Assembly: GCA_036512155.1 (NCBI GenBank)
Contig: DATCBD010000055.1
Location: forward strand, 1-64,000
Length of the DNA: 64,000 nt
Reading direction: 5' to 3'
DNA from: Palsa-739 sp036512155
GTDB lineage: Bacteria > Actinomycetota > Thermoleophilia > Gaiellales > Gaiellaceae
Both the position numbers and the translations under genes were made by a program. The notes below the pieces were generated by a model. That model saw nothing but the letters and a program-made list of their open reading frames with translations. It searched no databases and was not told the origin of the DNA. Of the stretch, positions 25,272 through 32,795 are shown in pieces. Each line of letters opens with the position of its first letter. The stretch's first letter is position 1.

Positions 25272-25835
25272 GTGGAAGCGCCGCTCCGGATCGGTGTGCT
25301 CGCCGTGCAAGGGAACTTCCGAGAGCACGCGGCCGTGCTCCGGCGCCTCGGCGTGGAGCCGGTGGAGGTACGGCTCCCCGAGCAGCTGGAGGGCCTGGAC
25401 GGCCTGATCCTGCCCGGCGGCGAGTCGACGGCGATCACGCGGCTCATGCGCCTGTACGGGCTCGACGAGGCGCTCCGCCGCTTCGAGGCGCCCGTCTTCG
25501 GAACTTGCGCCGGGATGATCGTCCTCGACCGGGACCATCTCGGGCTCGCAGACTTCCGCGTGCAGCGGAACGCGTTCGGCCGCCAGGTGCGCAGCTTCGA
25601 GGCCGACCTCGACGTCGGCCTGGGGGAGCCGGTGCGCGGGATCTTCATCCGTGCGCCGTGGATCGAGGACGCAGGCCCCGACGTCGAGGTGCTCGCCGAG
25701 GTGGACGGGCATCCGGTGCTCGCGCGGCAGGGGCGCGTGCTCGTCGCCGCGTTCCATCCCGAGCTCACGGACGACACGCGCATCCACGAGCTCTTCTTGA
25801 ATCTCGTACGGGAGGCATCGAGTGTCCGGGCATAG
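25272..25835 (+). CDS. pdxT: Pyridoxal 5'-phosphate synthase glutaminase, PdxT
   Basis: 187 aa class I glutaminase: LPGGESTAI oxyanion loop, nucleophile Cys79 in VFGTCAGMIVL, and His-Glu in AFHPELT (about 162-164). It releases ammonia from glutamine and channels it to PdxS. GTG start at 25272. Its last 14 bp overlap the yebC start. Confidence 0.95.
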   Translation: MEAPLRIGVLAVQGNFREHAAVLRRLGVEPVEVRLPEQLEGLDGLILPGGESTAITRLMRLYGLDEALRRFEAPVFGTCAGMIVLDRDHLGLADFRVQRNAFGRQVRSFEADLDVGLGEPVRGIFIRAPWIEDAGPDVEVLAEVDGHPVLARQGRVLVAAFHPELTDDTRIHELFLNLVREASSVRA

Positions 25836-26577
25836 CAAGTGGTCGTCGATCAAGCACAAGAAGGGCGCCGCCGACGCCAAGCGGGGCAAGCTCTTCTCGA
25901 AGCTGTCGCGCGCGATCATCGTCGCGGCGAAGGAGGGCGGCGGAGACCCATCCGGCAACCTCGCGCTGCAGAACGCGATCGAGAAGGCCAAGTCGTACTC
26001 CATGCCGAAGGACAACATCGACCGCGCGATCGCGAAGGGCTCCGGCGCCGACGCAGACGCGAGCGCGTTCGAGACGGTCGTGTACGAGGGCTTCGGCCCG
26101 AGCGGCGTCGCCGTGATCGTCGAGGCGCTCACCGACAACCGCAATCGCACCGCGTCCGACGTGCGCCACACCTTCGCGAAGAACGACGGGAACCTCGGCG
26201 GCTCGGGCGCCGTGGCGTGGCTGTTCGAGCGGCGCGGGCTCGTGGTGGTCGATGCCACGGGCGTCGACGAGGACGAGCTGATGCTCGCGGCCGCGGAGGG
26301 CGGGGCGGAGGACGTCGAGCTCGACGGTTCCAGCTACCAGGTGACCTGTGCGCCGGAGCAGTTGGCGGCGGTGCGGGAAGCGGTCGACACGGCCGGGTTC
26401 TCCGTCGATGCCGCCGAGCTGACGATGGTGCCGAAGACGACCGTCGAGGTCGCGGACGAGAACGAGGCGAAGAAGATCCTGCGCCTCATCGACCAGCTGG
26501 AGGACAACGACGACGTCCAGGACGTGTTCGCGAACTTCGACATTCCCGAGCGTGTGCTCGAGGCTGTGGCGGGCTAG
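25822..26577 (+). CDS. YebC/PmpR-family protein (TACO1 type)
   Basis: 251 aa starting MSGHSKWSSIKHKKGAADAKRGK, the family hallmark, followed by FSKLSRAIIVAAKEGGGDP and NGNLGGSGAVAWLFERRG. Proteins of this family act as transcription regulators or help ribosomes through difficult sequences. The place just before ruvC is common in bacteria. GTG start inside pdxT's last codons. Confidence 0.93.
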   Translation: MSGHSKWSSIKHKKGAADAKRGKLFSKLSRAIIVAAKEGGGDPSGNLALQNAIEKAKSYSMPKDNIDRAIAKGSGADADASAFETVVYEGFGPSGVAVIVEALTDNRNRTASDVRHTFAKNDGNLGGSGAVAWLFERRGLVVVDATGVDEDELMLAAAEGGAEDVELDGSSYQVTCAPEQLAAVREAVDTAGFSVDAAELTMVPKTTVEVADENEAKKILRLIDQLEDNDDVQDVFANFDIPERVLEAVAG

Positions 26578-26603
26578 GGCATCGGCCCCCGAAGGATGAC
26601 GGG

Positions 26604-26637
26604 CGGTGTCAGACACCGATTCCGGTGTCTGACACCG
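26604..26637. repeat. Paired palindromic extragenic element
   Basis: CGGTGTCAGACACCG, 4 bp ATTC, then CGGTGTCTGACACCG. Each 15-mer is itself a perfect 7-1-7 palindrome and the two are reverse complements, so several stem forms are possible. Located in the 98-bp yebC-ruvC gap. Looks like a REP-type element, possibly doubling as a terminator of yebC. Confidence 0.75.
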
Positions 26638-26663
26638 AAAGAAGGATCGTCCGACCCGCTGCC

Positions 26664-26669
26664 TAACCT
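26664..26669 (+). promoter_or_regulatory. -10 hexamer for ruvCAB
   Basis: TAACCT, 6 nt before GTG 26676, 26 bp after the paired palindrome. Confidence 0.55.
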
Positions 26670-26675
26670 CTCCCC

Positions 26676-27164
26676 GTGAAGGTCGTCGGCATCGATCCAG
26701 GGACGGCTGCTTGCGGGTACGGGATCGTCCACGAAAGCGGCGGGCGCCTCCGGGGCATTCACCACGGCTGGTGGTCCACGTCGCCGCGCGAGCGCCCAGA
26801 GGTTCGGCTCATGACGATCTACGACGGGGTGGCCGGTCTCATCGCCGAGTACGCCCCGGATGCGGTCGTCCTCGAGGAGTCCTTCGTCGGCGTCGACGCC
26901 CGCACCGCGCTCTCCGTCGGACAGGCGCGCGGCGCCGTGCTCGTCGCGGCCGCCCACGCCGGCCTGCCCTGCGCGGAGTACGCGCCGTCCGCCGTGAAGA
27001 ACGCCGTGTGCGGATACGGCCGTGCCGAGAAGTCTCAGGTGCAGCGGATGGTAAAGGCCATCCTCGGGCTCGACGCGCTCCCGACTCCCGACCACGCAGC
27101 TGACGCGCTCGCGGTCGCGATCTGCCATGCGCTCGCGCCGCGGCTGTTGAAGATGGCCGGATGA
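26676..27164 (+). CDS. ruvC: Holliday junction resolvase RuvC
   Basis: 162 aa RNase-H-fold nuclease. Acidic catalytic residues visible: Asp7 (VVGIDPGT), Glu67/68 (VVLEESF), and Asp139/Asp143 in TPDHAADALAVA. It cuts four-way junctions after RuvAB branch migration. The stop overlaps the ruvA ATG by 4 bp. Confidence 0.95.
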   Translation: MKVVGIDPGTAACGYGIVHESGGRLRGIHHGWWSTSPRERPEVRLMTIYDGVAGLIAEYAPDAVVLEESFVGVDARTALSVGQARGAVLVAAAHAGLPCAEYAPSAVKNAVCGYGRAEKSQVQRMVKAILGLDALPTPDHAADALAVAICHALAPRLLKMAG

Positions 27165-27715
27165 TCGCGCAGCTGCGCGGCAAGCCGGTCGCCTCGACCC
27201 CGGAAGGTCTCGTGCTCGACGTCGGTGGCGTCGGCTATCTCGTTGCCGCCACGCCTGCGGCCGTGCGCAAGGCGAGCGGGGTGGACGAGGTGACGATCGA
27301 GACGTACATGGTCGTGCGCGAGGACGCACTGCAGCTCTACGGCTTCGCCGAGCGCGCCGAGCGCGACCTGTTCGTCCAGCTCTTGACCGTGAACGGCGTC
27401 GGACCCAAGGTCGCGCTCGCGATCGTCTCCGGCTCCCCGGCCGACGAGCTCCGGCGCGCCATCGTGCGCGAGGACATCGCCCGCTTCGTGGCCATCCCCG
27501 GGATCGGCAAGAAGACGGCCGAGCGCATCGTGCTCGAGCTCAAGGAGAAGGTCGGCGTGCTGGAGGCGATGGCGCCGACGGGTGACCTCGTCGCGCGCGA
27601 CGCACTCGTTGAGCTCGGCTGGTCGGTGCTCGACGCGGAGCGCGCGCTGCAGGACGTCGACGAGACGCTGCCGGTCGAAGAGCAGGTCCGGGCCGCGCTC
27701 CGGAGGGCGGCATGA
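27161..27715 (+). CDS. ruvA: Holliday junction helicase subunit RuvA
   Basis: 184 aa: N-terminal OB fold (MIAQLRGKPVASTPEGLVLDVGGVGY), tandem helix-hairpin-helix segments (LLTVNGVGPKVALAI and FVAIPGIGKKTAERIVLEL) and the short C-terminal domain III that contacts RuvB. Tetrameric junction-binding subunit. Overlaps ruvB by 4 bp. Confidence 0.95.
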   Translation: MIAQLRGKPVASTPEGLVLDVGGVGYLVAATPAAVRKASGVDEVTIETYMVVREDALQLYGFAERAERDLFVQLLTVNGVGPKVALAIVSGSPADELRRAIVREDIARFVAIPGIGKKTAERIVLELKEKVGVLEAMAPTGDLVARDALVELGWSVLDAERALQDVDETLPVEEQVRAALRRAA

Positions 27716-28722
27716 GTACGCAGTTCCTCGCACCCGTCGTCGCAGAGGAGGACCAGGAGCTCGAGCAGACGCTGCGCCCGCGCCGCCTGGACGAGTTCGT
27801 CGGGCAGGAGCGGGTCAAGGAGCAGCTCGCGATCGCGCTCACGGCCGCGCAGGCGCGCGGCGAGGCGCTCGACCACGTCCTCCTCGTCGGGCCCCCGGGT
27901 CTCGGCAAGACGAGCCTCGCGTTCATTGTCCGCGAGGAGCTCGGCGTCGGCATCCGCACGGTCGCCGGCCCCGCGCTCGAGCGCAAGGGCGACATGGCGG
28001 CCATCCTCACTGCGCTCGAGCCGCGCGACGTGCTGTTCGTGGACGAGATCCACCGGCTCAACCGCGCGATCGAGGAGATCCTCTATCCCGCGCTCGAGGA
28101 CTTCCGCCTCGACATCATCGTCGGCCAGGGGCCGGCGGCGCGCACGCTGACGCTCGACCTGCCGCACTTCACGCTCATCGGCGCGACGACGCGCACAGGG
28201 CTCTTGACGACGCCGCTGCGCGACCGCTTCGGCATGACGTTCCGCCTCGACTACTACGAGCCGGCGGAGCTGACGACCATCGTCCACCGGTCGGCGCGCA
28301 TTCTCGGCGTCGAGATCGCCGCCGACGCCGCCCAGGAGATTGCGCGCCGCTCGCGCGGAACGCCGCGCATCGCGAATCGCATCCTCCGGCGCGTGCGCGA
28401 CGTCGCCCAGGTGCGGCACGAAGGCTCGATCACGAACGCGATCGCAGCCGAGGCGCTCGAGCTGCTCGAGGTCGACCAGGTCGGGCTCGAGCGGACGGAT
28501 CGCGAGCTGCTGCGCACCATCGCCGGCAAGTTCGAGGGCGGCCCCGTCGGGCTGTCCACGCTTGCGGTCTCGCTCGGCGAGGAGCCGGACACGATCGAGG
28601 ACGTGTACGAGCCGTATCTGCTCCAGCTCGGCTTCATCCAGCGCACGCCGCGCGGCCGCACGATCACGAAGCTCGGACGGGCGCACGTGGGCGCAGCGGC
28701 CGGCGACGCGAAGCTGTTCTAG
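27712..28722 (+). CDS. ruvB: Holliday junction helicase ATPase RuvB
   Basis: 336 aa AAA+ motor: LRPRRLDEFVGQ, Walker A GPPGLGKTS, Walker B LFVDEIHRLN, sensor GATTRTGLLTTPLRDRFG, C-terminal winged helix with GFIQRTPRGRTIT. Drives branch migration as hexamers on RuvA. Last gene of ruvCAB; 118 bp to the convergent membrane protein. Confidence 0.97.
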   Translation: MSTQFLAPVVAEEDQELEQTLRPRRLDEFVGQERVKEQLAIALTAAQARGEALDHVLLVGPPGLGKTSLAFIVREELGVGIRTVAGPALERKGDMAAILTALEPRDVLFVDEIHRLNRAIEEILYPALEDFRLDIIVGQGPAARTLTLDLPHFTLIGATTRTGLLTTPLRDRFGMTFRLDYYEPAELTTIVHRSARILGVEIAADAAQEIARRSRGTPRIANRILRRVRDVAQVRHEGSITNAIAAEALELLEVDQVGLERTDRELLRTIAGKFEGGPVGLSTLAVSLGEEPDTIEDVYEPYLLQLGFIQRTPRGRTITKLGRAHVGAAAGDAKLF

Positions 28723-28840
28723 CGACCGCGCTGGATGGTGTTCGCGTCGGCCATCTTGCCGGCGGGAATTTCATCGCGCCGTGGAGGTTCCGTCCCCGGC
28801 GAGGGCCGTTTGAAGAGCTTCGCTACCAACGACGGAAGCT

Positions 28841-29536
28841 TCACGCCGCGACTCTACTCCCTCGCAGCGGCGCCCGCCTCGATGCCGCGGCAACGATCCA
28901 CGGCGCGACGAGGAGCGCCATCACGTCGAACCAGACGTAGCCGCTCGCGACGCCGCTCGGCGGGTTCCCGTCCGCGATCCCGAGACCGGGGATCGTCCGC
29001 GCCCAGCGCCACGTGCCGATCGACGTGCCGTATAGCTCGAGCGCGCCGACGACGAGGAACACCGCCGCGTACGTCGCGCGTGCGCGCGACCGCCATAGGA
29101 AGACGCAGAGCAGCGGGACGCCGATCGCACCGCCGACGTCGAGGCGGGGCAGCAACGTCAGCCCTGCGAGCCCCCAGCCGACGGAGCCGATCGCGGCGGC
29201 CGCGACGAGCCTGCGCGCCGGCACGATCCGCGTCAGCGCGAGCCCGCTGAGGTAGACGACGCCGTGCGCCGGCGGGATGAACAACGGCAGGTTGTGCAGC
29301 CGGTAGTGGTAGACGCCCCAGATGAGCGATCCCGTGACCTCGCCGACGGTTGCGAAGACGACGACGCCGAGCGCCTGCGCGCGCGCAAGCGGCGCGAGCG
29401 GCCGCAGTGCAGCCGCGAGGACGATCCACGTCAGCGCGCCGAGCGCCAGCTGGCCGCCGTAGCCCACTTGCGTGTCCACCGCGAGCAGCGCCGCGAGGTA
29501 CGCGGGCCCCACCGCCGCGTAGAAGCGCGGCGTCAC
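28841..29536 (-). CDS. Membrane protein with CruF-like resemblance
   Basis: 231 aa, six to seven transmembrane helices. The late segments ELYGTSIGTWRWARTIPG and PPSGVASGYVWFDVMALL resemble the conserved region of carotenoid hydratase CruF-type (DUF422) proteins, but the match is by eye and no carotenoid genes are nearby. GTG start overlaps the upstream stop by 4 bp, so it belongs with the 152-aa hypothetical gene. Confidence 0.5.
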   Translation of the reverse strand: MTPRFYAAVGPAYLAALLAVDTQVGYGGQLALGALTWIVLAAALRPLAPLARAQALGVVVFATVGEVTGSLIWGVYHYRLHNLPLFIPPAHGVVYLSGLALTRIVPARRLVAAAAIGSVGWGLAGLTLLPRLDVGGAIGVPLLCVFLWRSRARATYAAVFLVVGALELYGTSIGTWRWARTIPGLGIADGNPPSGVASGYVWFDVMALLVAPWIVAAASRRAPLRGSRVAA

Positions 29537-29991
29537 GGCCGGTACTGGAGCTCGTGCCAGCTCGGCGTCGGCAGCAGCTCGAGCAGCGCGCGCCCGCCGT
29601 GCGGGTCGCGGTACGAGAACTCGGAGGTGTCGTCATCCCAGCCGACCTCGAGCTTGCCTTCTTTCACGTGATGGTCGAGCCACGCGCCGCGGAAGACGAG
29701 CCGCTTCAACCAGTCGAGGAGCGACTCGCCGCCGACGAGGGAGACTTCGTCCCAGCGGCGAACGAGATAGCGGCCGAGCGCGCTGCGCGGTTCCTCGATG
29801 GAACCGAGCTCCACGAGCTCGACCAGGTCGGCCGTCTCGTCGCCGTCGAGCTCGTTCCCCGGAATGAGGCCGAGCTTGACGGCGGCTGCCGTGACGCGCT
29901 GCTCGAAGTCCTCCGCGTTGAAGCTGAAGCTGTAGCCGAGGAACTCGACGAGATAGTCGTCCCCCGAGTTGTAGTGGGCCTCGGCCTCCAC
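29533..29991 (-). CDS. Conserved-looking hypothetical protein
   Basis: 152 aa, soluble, acidic. No family recognised. The start at GTG 29991 is set by a -10 hexamer 6 nt upstream and by the divergent gene at 30014; longer frames to 30225 run antisense through that gene. Contains DLVELVELGSIEEPRSAL and FRGAWLDHHVKEGKLEVGW. Coupled to the membrane protein downstream (GTGA overlap). Confidence 0.6.
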   Translation of the reverse strand: MEAEAHYNSGDDYLVEFLGYSFSFNAEDFEQRVTAAAVKLGLIPGNELDGDETADLVELVELGSIEEPRSALGRYLVRRWDEVSLVGGESLLDWLKRLVFRGAWLDHHVKEGKLEVGWDDDTSEFSYRDPHGGRALLELLPTPSWHELQYRP

Positions 29992-29997
29992 CGTCCA

Positions 29998-30007
29998 AGC
30001 GTACCCT
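29998..30007. promoter_or_regulatory. Back-to-back -10 hexamers sharing TA
   Basis: AGCGTACCCT. Leftward TACGCT is 6 nt before GTG 29991; rightward TACCCT is 6 nt before GTG 30014. The whole spacer between the two coding regions is 22 bp. Confidence 0.6.
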
Positions 30008-30013
30008 TGCCCT

Positions 30014-30301
30014 GTGCGCTCACTCCGCATTCCCATAGCTGCTGCCGTCGTGCTCGCACTCGTCGTGTTGACAGCCCTCGCGCTCGGCTGGTCGGTGCAG
30101 CGCGCGGCGTATCTCGCGCCTGTGATCGTGGTCGGATTCGCAGCCGTCGCGGGCCTGCTCATCCTGTGGGGCAAGGTCGCGGTGCAGCAGTTGCGCGAGA
30201 CCAAGCGCCCGCGGCTCGTGCTCACGCTGTGGGTCGTCGGACTCGCGCTGCTCGTCGTGCTGAGCTTCCTCGGCGTGAAGCTCCCGCGCGAAGGCGGTTG
30301 A
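30014..30301 (+). CDS. Small three-helix membrane protein
   Basis: 95 aa, GTG start. Three hydrophobic helices (about 7-28, 33-52, 68-86) with a short basic loop (RETKRPR) between two and three. No family recognised. It converges directly with the glycosyltransferase gene (adjacent stop codons, no gap). Confidence 0.6.
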   Translation: MRSLRIPIAAAVVLALVVLTALALGWSVQRAAYLAPVIVVGFAAVAGLLILWGKVAVQQLRETKRPRLVLTLWVVGLALLVVLSFLGVKLPREGG

Positions 30302-31711
30302 TCACTCGCCGAAGCGAGCGACGAGCGCCGGCCACAGGCTCGGCAAGCTCGAGCGGAGGTCGCACCGCGCGATCGGCTCTCCGCGTTCCTGGTTGTCGAC
30401 CGGCATCAGAATCCGCGCGACGATGAGATAGCGGCTGCAGAACGTCGCATCGGTGGGCGAGAAGCCGACGAGCAGCGCGCGCTGACCGGCGACCGCCGGC
30501 CGCCAGTAGCGAAAGGTGACGTCTGGGGAGGCAACCGGCGGCAGGTCGTGGCCGAACAGCTCGAGCGCACTGGCCTCGCCGTAGTTGCTCGCTAGAACGA
30601 CGTCGACGCCTCGCGCATTCAACGACACCAGATCGGCGAGCTGGGGCCAGCCGATCTCGTCCTGGTAGTCGCTTCGGTCCTTGATGATGCCGTGGGCATT
30701 CGCAGTCGTCAGCGGGAGGACGGGGACGGCGATCGGAAGCGCGACGAGGAAGGCGGCTCCGTACGCCGCGCCTGCGATCCGCAGCCTGCGTCGCGTCGCC
30801 CACGCCTCGAACGGGACGGCGCCCGCAGCGAGCGCGAACAGCACCTCCGGAGCGGCGTAGTACGACTTGCCGCCAAGCACGAAGTACGCGACAACGCTCC
30901 CGACGACCGTCCAGGCGAGCGGGCGCGCGACGCGCAGCCGGTGCAGCCGCACGATGCCCGCGACGACGACGGGGACGCCGACGAACGCGACGAGCAGCAG
31001 AACGTTCACGATGAACTGCGGCCGCGACTCGTCTGTCGCGCTCCCCGGCGGGTGCACGAAGAAGTGGACGCTCACCCAGTCGTGCTGTGCCTCCCACACG
31101 AGATTCGGGACGAGCAGCACGACTGCGATTGCCGTCGCGCGGGCGACGCCGGCGAGCTGCAGCGCATCGCGTCGCCAAACGGCGAACGTCGCGACGAGGA
31201 GAACGAGCGGGATCGAGAGCGTGTACTTCGTCTCGAGACCGATGCCGACGACGACGCCGATCCATGTCCACGAGCCGCGGCCGAGCGCGAGCCGCAGAGC
31301 GAGCCACAGGACGACGAGCGTCGCGAGCGAGTCGAACGACACGGGCTGAAACAGCCCATTCGTCGCCAGGACGATCGGCGAGAAGCCGACGGCGATCGCC
31401 GCGATGATCTGTGCTCGCCGTCCGCCGCCGAGCTCGCGCGCGACGAGTGCCGCGACGACGACGCTCGCCGCGCCGGCGAGGACCGGGAAAACGCGGAAGC
31501 CGACGAGCGAGTATCCGAAGAGGAACCGCGCGAGCGCGGAGAGCAGCGCCGTGACCGGCGGGAACTCGACGTAGCCGCCCTGCAGGTGCTTCCCCGCGAC
31601 GGCGTAGTAGAGCTCGTCGCGCTGCCAGCCGTAGTGGTTCGCGAAGCCGAGGTCGAGCGCGGACTTGAGCGCGGCGACGACGAGAACCGGTCGTGCCGCG
31701 AAGCGGATCAC
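30302..31711 (-). CDS. Membrane glycosyltransferase, ArnT/PMT (GT39-like) type
   Basis: 469 aa with about 11-12 transmembrane helices. The first periplasmic loop has FANHYGWQRDELYYAVAGKHLQGGYVEFPP, the DE-type motif of dolichol/polyprenyl-phosphate-sugar-dependent transferases (PMT_2). These enzymes move a sugar from a lipid carrier to an outer acceptor. GTG 31711 overlaps the aminotransferase stop (GTGA). Acceptor unknown. Confidence 0.75.
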   Translation of the reverse strand: MIRFAARPVLVVAALKSALDLGFANHYGWQRDELYYAVAGKHLQGGYVEFPPVTALLSALARFLFGYSLVGFRVFPVLAGAASVVVAALVARELGGGRRAQIIAAIAVGFSPIVLATNGLFQPVSFDSLATLVVLWLALRLALGRGSWTWIGVVVGIGLETKYTLSIPLVLLVATFAVWRRDALQLAGVARATAIAVVLLVPNLVWEAQHDWVSVHFFVHPPGSATDESRPQFIVNVLLLVAFVGVPVVVAGIVRLHRLRVARPLAWTVVGSVVAYFVLGGKSYYAAPEVLFALAAGAVPFEAWATRRRLRIAGAAYGAAFLVALPIAVPVLPLTTANAHGIIKDRSDYQDEIGWPQLADLVSLNARGVDVVLASNYGEASALELFGHDLPPVASPDVTFRYWRPAVAGQRALLVGFSPTDATFCSRYLIVARILMPVDNQERGEPIARCDLRSSLPSLWPALVARFGE

Positions 31712-32748
31712 GCCAACGCTTCCAGCAGCCGGTCGACGTCCGCGCGGTCGTTGTACGACGCGATCGAGAGACGCAGCAGCGCTCCGTCGTCCGAGACGGG
31801 AATCTCGATGCGGTGCTCGTCGAACAGCCGGCGATTGAGATCCACATCGGGCTCCGGCAGACGGACGCTCGCCATCTGCAGCACCATCGACTCCGGCGCG
31901 ATCGGCTCGATGGCGAACAGCTCGCACAGATCGCGCCGCGCCTCGCGGGCAAGCGCGACGCATCGCTCACGCTCGTCGTGCTCGCGGAAGAACTTGATAG
32001 CTGCGGGGACGCTGAGGTACGCGGACGAGTCGCGCGTGCCCTGCCGCTCCGTGCGGGAGATGAACGTCGCCGGCTCCTCGTAGCCCCAGCTCGTGATCGC
32101 GCCGTCGACGCGCTCCTGCCACTCGGGCCGCACGTGCAGGAAGCCCGCGCCCTTCGGAGCGCACAGCCACTTGTGGCAGTTGCCCGTGTAGAAGTCGGCG
32201 CCGAGCGCGTCGAGATCGAGGTCGACCTGCGCAACCGCGTGCGCGCCGTCGACGATCGTCGCGAGCCCGAGCGAACGCGCGTGGGCGACGATCTCCTCGA
32301 CCGGGAGGAGGAGCGCGGTCTCGGAGGTGATGTGCGACACGAACACCGCCTTCGTCCGCTCGGTCACGTGCTCGAAGAGCTCATCGAAGTCTGCCTGGAC
32401 GAAGGTGCACATCCGTTGCCACGTCAGAACGCACGCGCCGTACTCGAGGTTCGTCGAGAGCACCTCGTCGCCCGGCTGCAGGTCGAGCGCGCGCGCGGCC
32501 ATGTTCACGCCGGTGGTGGCGTTCTGGACGAAGGTCAGGTCGTCCGCCCGGGCACCGACGAAGGCGCCCAGCTCGGCTCTCGCCTCCGCCAGCAGCGGGC
32601 CGAGCCGGCGCGCGATGAAGTCGACCGGCTCTCGCTCCAGCTCCCGCTGCCAGGCCTGGTAGCGCTCGAAGACGGCCTGCGGCGTGGCCCCGAAGGAGCC
32701 GTGGTTGAGGAACGTCACCTCGGGGTCCAGGAGGAACAGGTCTCTCAC
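31708..32748 (-). CDS. Class V aminotransferase-fold PLP enzyme
   Basis: 346 aa, PLP-dependent fold type I, isopenicillin-N-epimerase / selenocysteine-lyase-like branch. FLNHGSFGATP, VQNATTGVN, IVDGAHAVAQ (Asp binds the pyridine N) and the Schiff-base Lys in CHKWLCAPKG are present. Reactions in this branch include amino-acid epimerisation and desulfuration, so the substrate is open. GTG 32748 is set by the -10 hexamer; the longer frame to 32862 is rejected. Coupled to the glycosyltransferase. Confidence 0.82.
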   Translation of the reverse strand: MRDLFLLDPEVTFLNHGSFGATPQAVFERYQAWQRELEREPVDFIARRLGPLLAEARAELGAFVGARADDLTFVQNATTGVNMAARALDLQPGDEVLSTNLEYGACVLTWQRMCTFVQADFDELFEHVTERTKAVFVSHITSETALLLPVEEIVAHARSLGLATIVDGAHAVAQVDLDLDALGADFYTGNCHKWLCAPKGAGFLHVRPEWQERVDGAITSWGYEEPATFISRTERQGTRDSSAYLSVPAAIKFFREHDERERCVALAREARRDLCELFAIEPIAPESMVLQMASVRLPEPDVDLNRRLFDEHRIEIPVSDDGALLRLSIASYNDRADVDRLLEALA

Positions 32749-32755
32749 AGGGCCA

Positions 32756-32761
32756 ACCGTA
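32756..32761 (-). promoter_or_regulatory. -10 hexamer for the class V aminotransferase
   Basis: TACGGT on the minus strand, 7 nt before GTG 32748. The divergent recJ has TAGCGT 9 nt before its ATG. Confidence 0.5.
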
Positions 32762-32795
32762 TGCCGTCCGACGGTGCCCGTAGCGTGGCTGCTCG

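Noticed and set aside
27582..28940. 452-aa plus frame over ruvB
   Set aside because: Shadow of ruvB.
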